A stretch of 64,000 nucleotides of DNA from Effrenium voratum (Eukaryota; Sar; Dinophyceae; Suessiales; Symbiodiniaceae), in assembly GCA_963377175.1 (NCBI GenBank), contig CAUJNA010002902.1, forward strand, positions 306,610 through 370,609, given 5' to 3'. A program made the position numbers and the translations under genes. Under the pieces are notes generated by a model. That model worked only from the letters and a program-made list of their open reading frames with translations, ran no database searches and was not told the DNA's origin. This document shows, piece after piece, positions 22,811 to 33,800 of this stretch. Every line of letters starts with the position of its first letter. Within the stretch, counting starts at the first letter, position 1.

Positions 22811-22933
22811 GCGGCAGGGTACTCAGGAAGTGGGTAACAACCATCGGCTAGAACCCGCTTAGGAAACTTACAACCATGGCACGTGGGTTTGCACCATGGT
22901 TGGTGCCCTTACTAAGTACCCTGCGCCTTTTAG
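22811..22933 (+). repeat. TIR-repeat family, copy 3 (both ends)
   Basis: This full-length copy starts GCGGCAGGGTACT and ends AGTACCCTGCGCC, near-perfect inverted ends. Inside are AACCCGCTTAGGAAACTTAC and several ACCATGG palindromes. About 120 bp, no ORF: the layout of a miniature inverted-repeat element. Confidence 0.8.
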
Positions 22934-23277
22934 TCCGTTGCTACACACCTGAGTGTCCTTTCGTGCATGCTCGAACCAATCGTTAGAACCTGGTTAAGGC
23001 CTCCGAACCAGTTGGCTTTGAGAAGAAAGTGCTATTTCAGCCACACGGCAAACTCAGTAGCCAAAGGGGGCGAAAAGTCACGGGATGTCATATTCAAGAC
23101 TGTATATCGAGGTCATGCAGGCGCACACGCTGGAGTCCGTAAGCTAGCACTGCTGGCCAAGGTGTTTGCGGGAGGGCATGGAGGTTAGGCTGCGTTGCTT
23201 GGATGGTGTGAGTCACGTCATTCAGGTAAGCCTGCCATGATTTGTGCAAACATGCACACCTAGCTGCATCTGCTCAC

Positions 23278-23470
23278 CTGCACACGAAATAACTCGGGAT
23301 CTGCAAAGGTAGTTTCATCACGGTACCGCTGGGCACTTTCATGCTGGCGTACTTTCCCTTTGGCGGACGGGCCACGGAACCAGCGCCCATTCCGCGGCCA
23401 CTCGGCCCAGACAGCATCGCCAGGCGTGAAGCGGGTGGAGGCATCGCCCAGTGGTTGCACGGTTGCCTTC
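23278..23470 (-). CDS. Candidate host exon encoding a Tudor/SH3-like segment
   Basis: The frame reads RFTPGDAVWAEWPRNGRWFR and then a charged segment with RYRDETTFADPE, ending at a canonical donor CAG/GTGAGC. The pattern GDxVWAxWxxNGRWF resembles the first strands of Tudor, Agenet or SH3-type barrels, which bind methylated Lys/Arg or peptides; this is a motif-level resemblance only. The exon lies between the two retrotransposons on the same strand, so one or both elements may sit in introns of this gene. Confidence 0.5.
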
Positions 23471-23522
23471 CTTAGGGCCCACAAGGGGAAGGCTACGTCA
23501 GGCAAGTGGTGAGTCATTCTGT

Positions 23523-23626
23523 TTATAACCCACTTAGGAGACTTATAACCATGGCTTCTGTGGGTAGTTCTGACCGTGGTTATTACCGGTTACTACCCAC
23601 GTACTGAGCGCCCCCCTTTAAGTAGG
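23523..23626 (+). repeat. TIR-repeat family, copy 4
   Basis: It contains CCCACTTAGGAGACTTATAA and a diverged right end (TACTGAGCGCCCCCC). It lies 53 bases from the Tudor-like exon, on its acceptor side. Confidence 0.7.
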
Positions 23627-24794
23627 ACCCAGTGGCCCAGTGGCCCAGTGACGCTGGTTCTGTTGGGGCCTGATGAATGCTAAGCTGAGTCCCCCAACAT
23701 GCTTGGGAATGAGCCTGGGGATTCCCAAGTTTGAACAGCCAAGGATCCCGCCAGCCTCCAAAAGGGGCAAAGGGGTTCCACTGAACAACTGCGGCTTGGT
23801 AAGACCCTTCAAAAGGAGCCTGCTTTTGGCACACACGTATGCTAGTAATATGTTTGCTCATGGCGGAAAACAACAAACACAGTTTGGATGATGTTGGATA
23901 GGCGGAACGTAGCTGTCTTCAAATCAGGTCGCCAGTTGGCTTGCTTCTATTGAATGATTCATAGCATCAAGGTGGTCCACTGAAATCACCCGAGAAGTTC
24001 CAATATTTCTCTCAAACAGGTTCATTGAACGCGGATGCTTTCGTGCAAGATCCATCAAAACGCGGCTCAGCTCCACGAGAAAACCTATGCTTCCTGGTAC
24101 CTCAACCTTCCGCTGTTCTGACTCTTGGCCCGTGTGCTCAAATGGAAGCCCAGCCACGGCGAAACGGCCTGCCTTTCTCGGCCCCTTGGGCAGCCGATGG
24201 CATTCGGTTTGCGGATCCGAGCATCCACCACTCCACCACCTTCGCCATAGACTCCTCCACGACCTGTCGAACCCAGCTGGTTCTGCGCAAAGGACCTGGA
24301 AATAAAAGGCTCGCTTAGTGGAACTTCAAGCCAACCAAAAAAGAAGAAGACAAAAAGGGAAGCGCAGTACTAAAAACCTGCATCATGGCAAGCTCGGTTC
24401 GCCACCGAATCGGTGAGCTCGCCATGAAATAGGCCGAGCAATGTCGCTGAATTGATGATTGGCACCACGATGTGCTTGTCATGCAAATTCACTACCTATT
24501 CCTCTCAAGTCAAAAACTAATCTACGCCGGGCCCTCGACTGCCAAGCACTGGTCAGCTAAGTTTAGGAGCTCACTCCCAAGAATCAACCGCTGGACTGGA
24601 TTCGCCTCAGAACTGTGACAAAGAAACACATTGCCATGTGCCAATATAGACACACATCAAGCCAAAACCAATCCATACACCAGACCCTGCTGGGGTCTGC
24701 TGGCCAAAAGCATGGCAAAGGCACGCCCAACATGGACAAACGCCACACGCCCTTGTTTCGCTTGAGGCATTCGGCCGGCTCAGGCAACCGCTAC

Positions 24795-24894
24795 CGGCCC
24801 TGCCGGCTCCGACGCCTGGACGTTGCGCTGGCTCATGCGCACCGGGACCTCGCTGGAGTCCACCCTGACGGCAGTTGCCAGGTCGGCCGGGCTT
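24795..24894 (-). CDS. Candidate host exon, unknown product
   Basis: A GC3-rich frame of 33 codons encodes ADLATAVRVDSSEVPVRMSQ and ends at a GT donor (GGGCCG/GTAG). A plus-strand frame over the same bases is also open and GC3-rich, so the strand is not certain; the minus strand is favoured because neighbouring exons are on it. Confidence 0.32.
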
Positions 24895-24940
24895 CTTCGG
24901 AGACGAGGTGCCCGCTTTTTGGGGCCGGACGTATTTTTGT

Positions 24941-25045
24941 TGAGGGTACCCTTGCTGGATGGCTTTCAAGGGAAACCACAAGGGACACCATTCATTTTTG
25001 GGGCTCCCCCGCTTTGCTTTTCTGGTTGAGACAAACCCATATTCC
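24941..25045 (+). repeat. Dispersed repeat family 4, copy
   Basis: GAGGGTACCCTTGCTGG ... AAGGGAAACCACAAGGGACA ... GAGACAAACCCA, followed by a C16 homopolymer. Confidence 0.45.
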
Positions 25046-25376
25046 CCCCCCCCCCCCCGAAGGTCACAAGAATGACCTCAAAAGTCACCTTGGCTTTCAG
25101 AGGCGATGCTTAAAACCCAAAGGACAGCTCTGGCACCAACCCCCGTGCAGACTAGCAGCATCGCTGCTGAGAGCAGCAGCAGGACCTCGCTGCTAAGTGG
25201 GGCGGCTTTGTCAAGTGGAGATTTGAAAAAGGCCTCCCCCTTTTTGGGGGTAGTTGATTCTTTAAGGGAAACACACAAGAAAAGGAACAAGGAAACCACC
25301 CTCAAACCATTCATTCACTCCGGTTCAAGCGCGCGCACAGCAACAAGGCGGTGCGGCACGCAGCGGTCTCTTGTCC
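25046..25376 (-). other. Downstream flank of element B
   Basis: A minus frame at about 25110-25215 encodes a hydrophobic stretch (LSSEVLLLLSAAMLLVCTGV) with fair GC3; it may be a host exon with a membrane helix or the 3' untranslated region of element B. A C16 run is at 25042-25058. Confidence 0.3.
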
Positions 25377-26215
25377 TCAAAAAGGTCTGGACAGGTCATT
25401 GGTAGACCTGATTCGCCTCGTGGCAGTGAACGCCGAAATCAAATGGTGCACCTGTACAAGATGGTGTTCCGCCAGGCGAAGATGGAGGCCTCTGACAGGC
25501 ATATGAATTCCAATGGGTGCGAGATGCACCAGAGTCACACTAGGCACGGGAGCGTTCCAGACCCGCATCGCCGCGCGGAATCCACGTTGCAGATAGCGCA
25601 CACAGGATGCGAGTGTCATACCATGGTGCCGGGAAGATCCATTGTTCCACCTCTCCTGCAAGCCAGGTGCAGGTACCGGTAAAGGCGCGAAGTTGGCCTG
25701 TTTCACCAAAAAGGCCAGCTCAATCCAACTCACGGCTGCAAGGCCCGCACCAACTGTATCGATCGAATGCAACCACTGCATCAATGTCAGAAAGAAGGGC
25801 GGGTCAAAGGGTGCCATAATCGGACTTTCCCGCAAAAGGCTGCTCCAGGCAATCGGCAGATCGTCCAACCAGTAGGAATCATGGAGCCAGGGAATCACAC
25901 ATTGCGGGGTCGATTCAGTCTCAAGCTCGGGGTCCAATTCCAGTGGGGTGGCCAACAACTGAGCACGTGCCGATGCAACATCCACATGCAGAGAAACCAG
26001 TGCCTTGATGTCCCGACAAACCTGTAGGTCATGCTGTTGGTACTGCGAGTGGCTCTGTAAAAACTGCATATTGCGTTGCCAGGCTGCCTGCTTAGCCAGA
26101 AGGTCGACACGGTTGTTGTGAGCGACGATCCAGTCCGAGACCGGATTAAGGCTGACCGTCGAATCCCCATGCGCCGCAACATGCTGTATCTGAATCGTCG
26201 CCTCGTGAACCGACA
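25377..26215 (-). CDS. Element B ORF2, second half of RNase H and C-terminal domain
   Basis: In a shifted frame the sequence continues with IQIQHVAAHGD and NNRVDLLAKQAA, the His and last Asp of RNase H, then a domain homologous to the C-terminus of element A. It ends STNDLSRPF, matching RRASDLARPA in A. The stop at 25377 is followed on the minus strand by non-homologous sequence within about 100 bases, so the 3' untranslated region appears short. No poly-A tail is evident. Confidence 0.8.
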
Positions 26216-28299
26216 GGGCGTTCTCCAATGTCCGCCCAAAGGTCACAGTTAGCTCCAGGTTCGTGATCCAAACCATGGAGCAAAGCATTGACTCCCGAGG
26301 CCACATAGGCAGAGTCCGTCCAAATAGAGATCGGTGAGGCGATAGCATGCACGTTTGACCAGCGCAATACCTGAAGCACTGCCGTGAGTTCCGCTCGACT
26401 GATGGTCTGAGGGTGGCCAATCAGTGGGCCCGCCAAATCAAAGTCGGTGAAGGCCAATGAAGCCGCCCATCCTGCTAACGCCAGCATCGGGTGATGGGGT
26501 TGGTAACAGGAGCCATCAGTAAAGAAGTCGAGGTGGGAAGGAAGAGCAGAGGTGTGTGCGTGCAAGGCGGTCTGAGGCTGAAGCCAGAGCTGATGGAGCA
26601 GCTGCTGGTGAAAGGGATTGGCTGGACAGAGCAGATGCTCTGTCATGCACGAGGGAAGGGCATGCCAACGCCGCCGTATGTCGGCATGCCGGTGCAGAAC
26701 CGGTTGAAGCCTTGGACAATGTAGGCACCAATGCTCAATGGTGTCGGGGCCCGAACAGAAAGAGCAGCTCCCATCTTTGGTAAGGTCGAATTTGGCCTGA
26801 GATCGACCCGTCATGAACGAGCCTTCCACAAGGGCCTGCATGCTGGCCAGAGCGAGGGGTGGAAGACTTTGCAGCGCGAGTTGAGTTGGGCGCCAGTCGA
26901 GACCCAGAAGACCATCGATGTCCTTGCGCCGAGCAAGTGTCCGGGACAGCCTGAGGTGCCACCCATGCACCGCCTTCGTCCAGAGTTGGTCTTCCGCAAG
27001 ACCAAGGAAGTCGAATTGATGTCCCGTGTGGTCAGAGACGAAGGGAGGGTCATGCAGATGCCAGCTAAGGAGCTCCAGCTGGTTCAGAAGAACGCTGAAT
27101 GGGCCTGGGTGCAGATGGCCAGAGAAGTGCGCCATGAAGTCCTGCCACAGCAAGAGCAGGTAGGGCTGCTTGGATGTCAAGCGCCGGAAGTCACGGAAGG
27201 TGGTCCAGAGGCAGTACAGGCCCGGGCCCAGTAGTGGGTTGGAGCTGAGCAGGGTTAGGCGGACCGCAGGTTGAGCACCTGCCAGACCGTGGCCAAGTGC
27301 TTTGCACACCTTGGTACGGAGCTTGGAGATGACTTGGTCAGGGCACACATTGATGCCTGTGGCGTGGAAGATTTTCGGCCAAAGGGCCTGAATGATGACC
27401 TGCTCCTTGAGCACCTGAGGAACTGGAAGTCTCCGGATTCGTAGCCACACGTCATCCAAAGACTTTAGGAGGCCCAGCAGGGAAGCCGTGTGGCGTTTAG
27501 CCTGCATGGTGAGCTGCCCGCCCAGGTCGCGCGCATGCAGCCTGACTGTGTGCCCCAGCTTAGTGAGGCTGGCACGAAGAGGGGCCAGCGTGGCCCAGCA
27601 GAAGGTTTTGGATTGATCCAGGTCCAGCTGCCAGAGGTCCATGAAGACGGGCTGGGTGACGATGCCATGGATCAGGTCTCCAATCGAGTGTCCCAGAAGG
27701 GCGAAGTTGTCCACAAAGGATGTGGCCAGGATCTTGGGCGAGAAGTGGTGCATGTAGTGATGATAGGCCAGATCCACGACGATCATAGCCACGCAGCTGA
27801 GAGCACAGCCCTGGGGATATCCCGTCGTTGAATGCAGCGGCTCTCCAATCTGGCCATGCCAGGTCCAGCGGCGACTCATTTGGTCGAGCCATCGATGCCA
27901 AGCGTCAACGAGGAGCGAAGGCATTCCCAGGTGGCATAGAAGCCACGCTATTGGTTGGCGAGGCAAATGGTCAAACGCCTTGCAAATGTCAGTGATGTGC
28001 CCCAGTAGCGGGGTTTCGTGCTGGAGACTGTGTTCAATCAGGGCCTGGGTAGTGAGCCAAACCTCACCAGGCTCCCGGTTGGGAAGGAAGCCCATGGCCA
28101 TGAACGGGACCATGAGCGCAAGGCGACGGGTGGCCTGCTTGGCGCGTAGGGAGCTCCAGTTGCGCTGGATCAGTGATGTGATGACCACCGGCCGGAAGTC
28201 TTGAACCATGGTGGCAGTAGTTGTCTTGGGTATGCCAACAGCGTGGCCCTCCAAGAGCTGTTGAGGCCAAGGTTGACCTTGCTCAACGTCAGTGATGAG
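26215..28299 (-). CDS. Element B ORF2, reverse transcriptase, finger and first half of RNase H
   Basis: The segment continues ORF2 after the TAG. From the ATG at 28254: FRPVVITSLIQR, motif A HITDICKAFDHL (Asp 89), motif B GYPQGCALS (145-153), motif C FVDN (180-183) and motif D LDLDQSKTF. A finger CSFCSGPDTIEHWCLHC follows, then RNase H strands FFTDGSC, SRAELTAV and WTDSAY, giving three of the acidic residues. A frameshift near 26.21 kb cuts the RNase H before its His and last Asp. The shared FVDN/YVDN argues that the Asn variant is tolerated or functional in this clade. Confidence 0.85.
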
Positions 28300-30375
28300 C
28301 TAAAGCAAGGTGGCTTGTTGTGTGGGAGGCATGTTGCGCAGGTCCTGGAAGTCGTAGCCGTCAGGACCTCTAGCCGATCGGCTGGTGAAGCGCTTGAGAC
28401 CGTATTGCCATTGGGTAAGGTCCAGGGGTTCATAGATCCATGGACTTCGTGGCATGTAGACCTCCGCAAAGGAGATGATGCGTCGTAGTTGAGCCTCGGG
28501 TAGTTGCTGGATCCTAGACCAGCGTTGTGACCAGTAGGATGAGAGCTCCTCAAAGATCTCGGAGGGTGTCGTGAGCTCAATGTCAACCTGAATGTCCTGG
28601 CCCGGGGTGAGCACGTGGTCCGCGTCGACCCGCAAGTGGAAAGGGCCCTCAATGACAGCAGGTACAGGCTGGTCGTTGAAGGTGAAAGAGGAGTGGCGGT
28701 GGACCGGGATGTCATGTTCCGTGTGGACCTCTTGGCCATCCTCACTGACTGCCAGGATTGTGGTGTTCACCGACTTTCTCAGTGAAAGTGGAGCGCCCGG
28801 GACCGGGTCTTTGATGCGAGAAAACAGCAACCGGCGCCGCTGTTGCAGGAGCAAGCTCAATGCATGGGACCGTTGCTGGTAGCACCAAGTTTCAAACCGG
28901 CGAAAGTTGAACTCAAAGTCAGCTTGGATAGGCAGCAGGCTTTGGAGATCAGGGGTCTCCGTGGGAAGAACCGTGGGAGAGCCCTGAAGCTGCTGAGGCC
29001 GAGAGAGCCACCATTGGGGGAAGCCAGGATTGAAGCCTTTGGCGTTCATGATGGAGGCCCATGTGTTGGAACGATGGAGGGTTGCCTCCAAATGGGTTTT
29101 GCCTCCCCGTGTGGCGTGGACCAAGTGCTGGATACGCTTGAGCTGTTGGTACCAGCGAATGACGTTGCGATTGACCAGGTCTGAACGCAGTTGGGGGTCA
29201 CCAGGACGGCCTGGTCTGGGAAGTGGTGCCGTATTGAGACGCAGCTCCGGTTGAAGACGCTGCGCTCTGCCCCGACAAGCGTTGGGGAGCATGTGAGGAG
29301 CCTCAGTGATGTGGGAGCTGAGACTCTCTTCAAAATGCTTGCCGATCTCGCTGTAGCGAGATGTGGTGGTGGTTGAGGTGGTCGGGGTATCCATAGCACA
29401 GGATGCGTGCCAGGCCTCCTTGTTGACCGAGTCCCAGGGAATGAAGTTGGGAAGACAGACCTGATGGGCAAGATCCGGTACCTCGATGGTGGCGTACAAG
29501 GGAGCATGACCGGAGCCTTCCCAGGCACTGTTGACACTGGTGATCATGTGGGCCAGTTCCGGGCTGACGAAGATTTTGTCAATGAAGGTGGAGCCATTGA
29601 AAGTAGGCCTTGGAGCGCGTCCCCAAAGATTGAAGGCAAGTTCCTGGATCTCCACCCAACCTGCCTGGCGCCAAAGGTCCAGATCCGCAAGTTGTTCGTC
29701 ACTGTGATTGTAAGCCCCAGCCACAAATCGAGGGCCAGAGCGGCCGTAGACAAGTTGTTGGGTGAGGTGGGAAAGCAGGTCGTTGGTCCACTGTTTGGCC
29801 TTCGGCCAAGTTGGTGATTGAGGCCAGGCGTACAGATTGGCACCAAGGATGCAGGTGTTGTCCACCCAGAAAGAAGAAAGCTGAACACGTCCAAGTGTGA
29901 ACTCCTGTTGAGGCCAAGGAAGGTTGAGAGCCCTGGCGGGAGTGCTAGAGCACTGGAGAACTCCAGACCAAGTGCCCGCCGTCTGGGAACCAGCACGAAG
30001 CGGGACGGGAGCCCCCGGGAGAAGGCGAAGCTGACGATTGGATGCATGTGCTTTGCTGCGCATCCGCCGAGAGAAGTCCTGGATGCCAAGCGTGGATAAA
30101 TGGGTTTCAGAGCAGTTCCAAATCCCCGGGGGGAGAGATAGGAGGAGGTCCTCCTTACTGAGTGCTCCGTTGCAGTTCCAGGTGCCCAGAGAGAAGGTGG
30201 AAGGGCCAGGATGTAAGGCCTCACCATAGCGTAGCGTAGGAGGTCCCTGCCATGGACCAGATGGGCCAAGGAGACCCAAGGGGTGGTGTGACTCAAAAAT
30301 GGTAGTGGGCTCAGGAGAGCCAGAAAAGAAAAGGTCATGGCCGGAAGGATCAGTGGGGCTGGCACCCACAGCCAA
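28300..30375 (-). CDS. Element B ORF2, AP-endonuclease-like domain (catalytic residues altered) and linker
   Basis: The 691-codon frame opens with LGTWNCNGALSKED and NCSETH, the EEP N-terminal Asn and Glu, then ILGANLYAWPQSPTWPKAK. Where element A has VGDMNFD it has VAGAYNHSD, losing the Asp of GDxN, and where element A has ADH it has SGH. IDKIFVSPEL is kept. The nuclease is therefore probably inactive in this copy. The linker (VIRWYQQLKRIQ, GFNPGFPQWW) leads to ARGPDGYDFQDL. The frame ends at a TAG (28300-28302) inside the sequence joining linker to RT; the next frame is identical in phase, so this is one ORF with a single stop. Confidence 0.82.
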   Translation of the reverse strand: MAVGASPTDPSGHDLFFSGSPEPTTIFESHHPLGLLGPSGPWQGPPTLRYGEALHPGPSTFSLGTWNCNGALSKEDLLLSLPPGIWNCSETHLSTLGIQDFSRRMRSKAHASNRQLRLLPGAPVPLRAGSQTAGTWSGVLQCSSTPARALNLPWPQQEFTLGRVQLSSFWVDNTCILGANLYAWPQSPTWPKAKQWTNDLLSHLTQQLVYGRSGPRFVAGAYNHSDEQLADLDLWRQAGWVEIQELAFNLWGRAPRPTFNGSTFIDKIFVSPELAHMITSVNSAWEGSGHAPLYATIEVPDLAHQVCLPNFIPWDSVNKEAWHASCAMDTPTTSTTTTSRYSEIGKHFEESLSSHITEAPHMLPNACRGRAQRLQPELRLNTAPLPRPGRPGDPQLRSDLVNRNVIRWYQQLKRIQHLVHATRGGKTHLEATLHRSNTWASIMNAKGFNPGFPQWWLSRPQQLQGSPTVLPTETPDLQSLLPIQADFEFNFRRFETWCYQQRSHALSLLLQQRRRLLFSRIKDPVPGAPLSLRKSVNTTILAVSEDGQEVHTEHDIPVHRHSSFTFNDQPVPAVIEGPFHLRVDADHVLTPGQDIQVDIELTTPSEIFEELSSYWSQRWSRIQQLPEAQLRRIISFAEVYMPRSPWIYEPLDLTQWQYGLKRFTSRSARGPDGYDFQDLRNMPPTQQATLL

Positions 30376-30465
30376 AGTGCCCCAGAAGAGACCCAGCAGC
30401 CATAAAATCCGGCGAGGAAAAGGGCATGGAGACAGGGCGCCGGTGGCCTGCCTTTGCCTGAGGAG

Positions 30466-30838
30466 TCAAGAGGAGCGGAGCTTCTTGTTGAGCAGGGCTT
30501 CAATGTTGCCGAAGCCCCTGCTCATCTCCTCACGAAGCTCTGAGTTGACCGCCTGTAAGGTGGTGCTGTTCTGCGTGACCGCCTGCTCCAAATTGGAGAG
30601 TTGGGTCTGGTGAGAGGCGACCTGGTTGGCCACCATGTGCAGCTTGTGATTGGCCTCTTGGTTGGACTGAGCCGCGTCCTGAAACCAAGATTCGAACTTG
30701 TGGTTCTGCTCTTTGATTTCCCGCATATCGACTTCAAGTTTGCTGAGCCGATCCTCTGAATCGTCTGCCATGTGCTGGTCCAAGTGGGCAGTGGATTGCT
30801 GATGTAGTGAGCTCTGGACCTGTTTGGGAGAGCTGTTG
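30466..30838 (-). CDS. Element B ORF1, C-terminal coiled coil (shifted frame)
   Basis: One nucleotide out of frame with the preceding ORF, this segment encodes DRLSKLEVDMREIKEQNHK, then a heptad-rich helix with SHQTQLSNLEQAVTQNS, and stops at 30466. It is homologous to the coiled coil of element A. The change of frame is near GCAAATGGCAACAGCTC (minus strand). No classic slippery heptamer is seen there, so mutation or assembly error is likelier than programmed frameshifting. ORF2 begins about 90 bases downstream. Confidence 0.7.
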
Positions 30839-33800
30839 CCATTTGCCGGAAGGAGCCGTGGAAGAAGAATGTTGTGCCGCTGCTGCCCATGGGTCCTCTC
30901 CCAACGCCCAAGGGTCCTGAGCAAGACCCGGAGGGGCGTGGATTTGGGAGCGAAGGAGCTGGTTCGTACGAGTGGAAGCCAGCAGAGGTGCCGCTGGGGG
31001 TGGGGCCTTGGCCGCATGTGAAAAGGAGACCAGAACATCCCCCGTGGACAGAGTGAGAATCTCCCCTGGGGGCTTTGAGACCGCTCCGACTTGCCAGCAG
31101 AGGCCGTGGCTGTCGCTGCGTACCGGTTGCAATGGCTTGGCCCGCCATTTCCATTGGTTGAGAGCCTTCTGAAGACCAGCTCTCTGAGTGCCGAAAGGCA
31201 AAGGGTACAGGTGATAGATCTCCTGGATGTCGAGCGGAACGAAATCCTCACCGGGTCGGAGTAGTTTGTGCGCTTCGGGCAGGTCCGTTGCAAGGAACCG
31301 CAACCCAATCTTGGAGCCGAAGCGGGCCAGACCAAGTGCGCCTTTGACTGACGATCGCTTGCACAGGATTTCGGACAGGGTAGCGCCAGGAAGCCAAATG
31401 ACTCCAAAGCGTGAGTCCGGCGAGCGATCATCCCTGGGTTCGATGAAGATGCCAGAGGCCCCGGAGACGGACAAGAGCACCGTGCAGGCCGATTTGGGGA
31501 TCCGTGCCATGATGGACCATGTGGTGCTGTCTTCTGGCTTAGCCTTGGAGCCAAGGTTATGGAACTGCCTGGCCCAGAGATCCAGTATCAGAGGAGTGAC
31601 CTCATCGACAGGAGGGTGGTACATCGGGCATTGGTCTCCGCAGCCGTTGAGGCGGCACGTGCGGAAGAGCGGTTGGACCACCTGGAGCTGTCGAACCGGA
31701 CTCTTGACAAAGGCTTGCCAATCGCCAGGCAAGGCATCCTTGTATACCACAATCCGGACTGATTGGGTAGGAGTATGCTCAACTTGAAGGCTGGCATTCA
31801 AGTGTCTGGTGATTTGGCCCGTGCCGAGCTGGATGAGTGAGCCACTGACGAGGACTGACTCCTTTGTGGTGCAGTGGTGTGCCGGAAAGCGAAGATCCAC
31901 AATCGGCAGATTGCCGCGGGCATCCGTTGGCACCGGAGTTGTGGAGAGAAGGGCCAGTGGTTTTGTAGCAATGGCCTTGTCCTGTTGAAGGAAGGGGAGT
32001 GCCTCCTGCACAGTGCAAAAGGCAATGCCTTGCTGGTCCGGACCTACCTGCCTGAACGGTAGCATCGTAGCGATGGACCCATCTGAACACTTGAAAGTGT
32101 CCGGGACGAGGGCAAGTTGCTGTGGGTCAGGAAGAACCAGGGCCGGCATGTTCCTGCCTGTTTTGTCAGGCTTGGCTTTGCGATTCGAGGGCTGAATCCT
32201 GAACTGCGACTGTGCTGAGGTGCGTATTTTCGCCTCCAATTCGTCGTGCTTGATCCACATGAAGGCTACCTTCGAGGCAACGGCCTTGAGATGGGCCCAA
32301 GGGTTTTTACCTGCGAGGGCTTGTGTGATCTCTGCTGGGGGCAGGTGTCGGAGTGCAAGGTCGATCCTTTCTTCCACCTTGTCATCGGGAACACCCTTGT
32401 CCACCAAGAGGGCGGAGAGTGTTTGCCGGGCCGGATTTGTGAGCGGGCCACAGCCGAAGGGACCAAAGCCGTGAAAGGAGGCCTGGAGCAGAGTTGTCAG
32501 GCCGACGGGGTCCTCAGTGAAGCCCGAGCCATCCAGGCCAAGAGCAACCGCAAGATGAGCTAGCATGACACATCCACAGGTGGTGGATTCAAACTGTTGG
32601 AAGTGGCGGCGCATCGTGATCAATGGCATTGGCAGCTGCCAGAAGCGTGCCAGCATGGAGACAAGCTGAGTAGCTTCCGAAAGTGGCACCGAGAAAAGGC
32701 CGTCGTAACAGAGAGCCTCGAGCTGGTTCTCATCAAATCGTAGATGAATCAAGCACCAGTGGCCCTGTGCCGCGAGCGGGATGAGACATTCCCTGGGTGG
32801 ACTGGTTGGGATGGCTACAATGCCAGCATCGTGCAGCACAGCAAGGGCTGTCCAGGGATTGATGATGAGAGGACTCCGTGGTGAGTAGTCCTGCAGGAGA
32901 AGGGAAACTGACCAAATGTGGGAAGCTGCAAGGCCCAGTTGGTGGGTGGTAGAGAGATGGGTAGTGGTAGTGGGCAGCCCAAAGCCAATGGGGTCGTAGA
33001 GGAGAAAGATGCCGGATGTCCACAAACGCTGGTCAGCCGGTTGCTTGCTGCCATCCAGTGAGTAGATCGGGATGCCGTAATGCCACTGTGGGAAATCCCA
33101 AAGTAGCTGGAAGAGGAAAGTGCCAGCAGGCACACAGTGCACGAAGGGGCCATGCTCAGTGAGGATCTGAACGCAGAGCGACGAGGGCGGCTGTGGCAAG
33201 CTGGCCTTCTTGGTCTGCAAGACCAGGTTGTAAGGCCCATGCCTGCCCTGCGCATGAAGGATGGCCTCCTGTGAGAGCACGTGCTGGCCATCGATGACCC
33301 TTGGGATTGTCCCCCAGGGTCGCCATTTGTGCTCAGCCTGGAGCAGGTCTGCAAGTTGTAGTAGCCCAGTCCTTGAGGTAGGGATGGGTGTGCCCTCGTG
33401 GTGAATGCAGATGGGCGCATCATTGTGTGAGGCCTGTAGAGGCCAGAGATGGTGCCGATCAAAGAGCAGGTGCTGCTTGAAGTCCCTGAGGGCATGCTCA
33501 GGGGAGGGTAGTACACTCCTGCTGGGAGCTTCATCGACGGCAAAAGCCTGGAGGAGATGGCCGATGACCCAGAGTGCCTGCAGGGGTGATGCCACCTGTC
33601 CCAGCAAGCAGAGACTGAGGAAGGGGTCATCACACAGGCGAAGTTGGGCTGGTATGGCCAAGAGGAGAGCCATCTCCTTTGGGTGCAAGTATCTGAGTTG
33701 ATCCAAAGCCTGAGAAAGGACAAGGATGCCCCGAAGACCGCCGGTGCGAAGCCTGTGCAGGGTGAAGGGACCTGTGCGGCAACCACAGGGGCATGCCGAG

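Larger units (their letters stand above)
21951..23277. other. Spacer between element A and the Tudor-like exon
   Basis: It holds family-4 and TIR repeats. A plus frame near 22425-22560 (RALLLRRASLHVAWASARAK) is moderately GC3-rich and might be an exon. Nothing else is supported. Confidence 0.35.

Noticed and set aside
30800..30870. Programmed ribosomal frameshift in element B ORF1
   Set aside because: No slippery heptamer or obvious downstream stem; simple indel is more economical.
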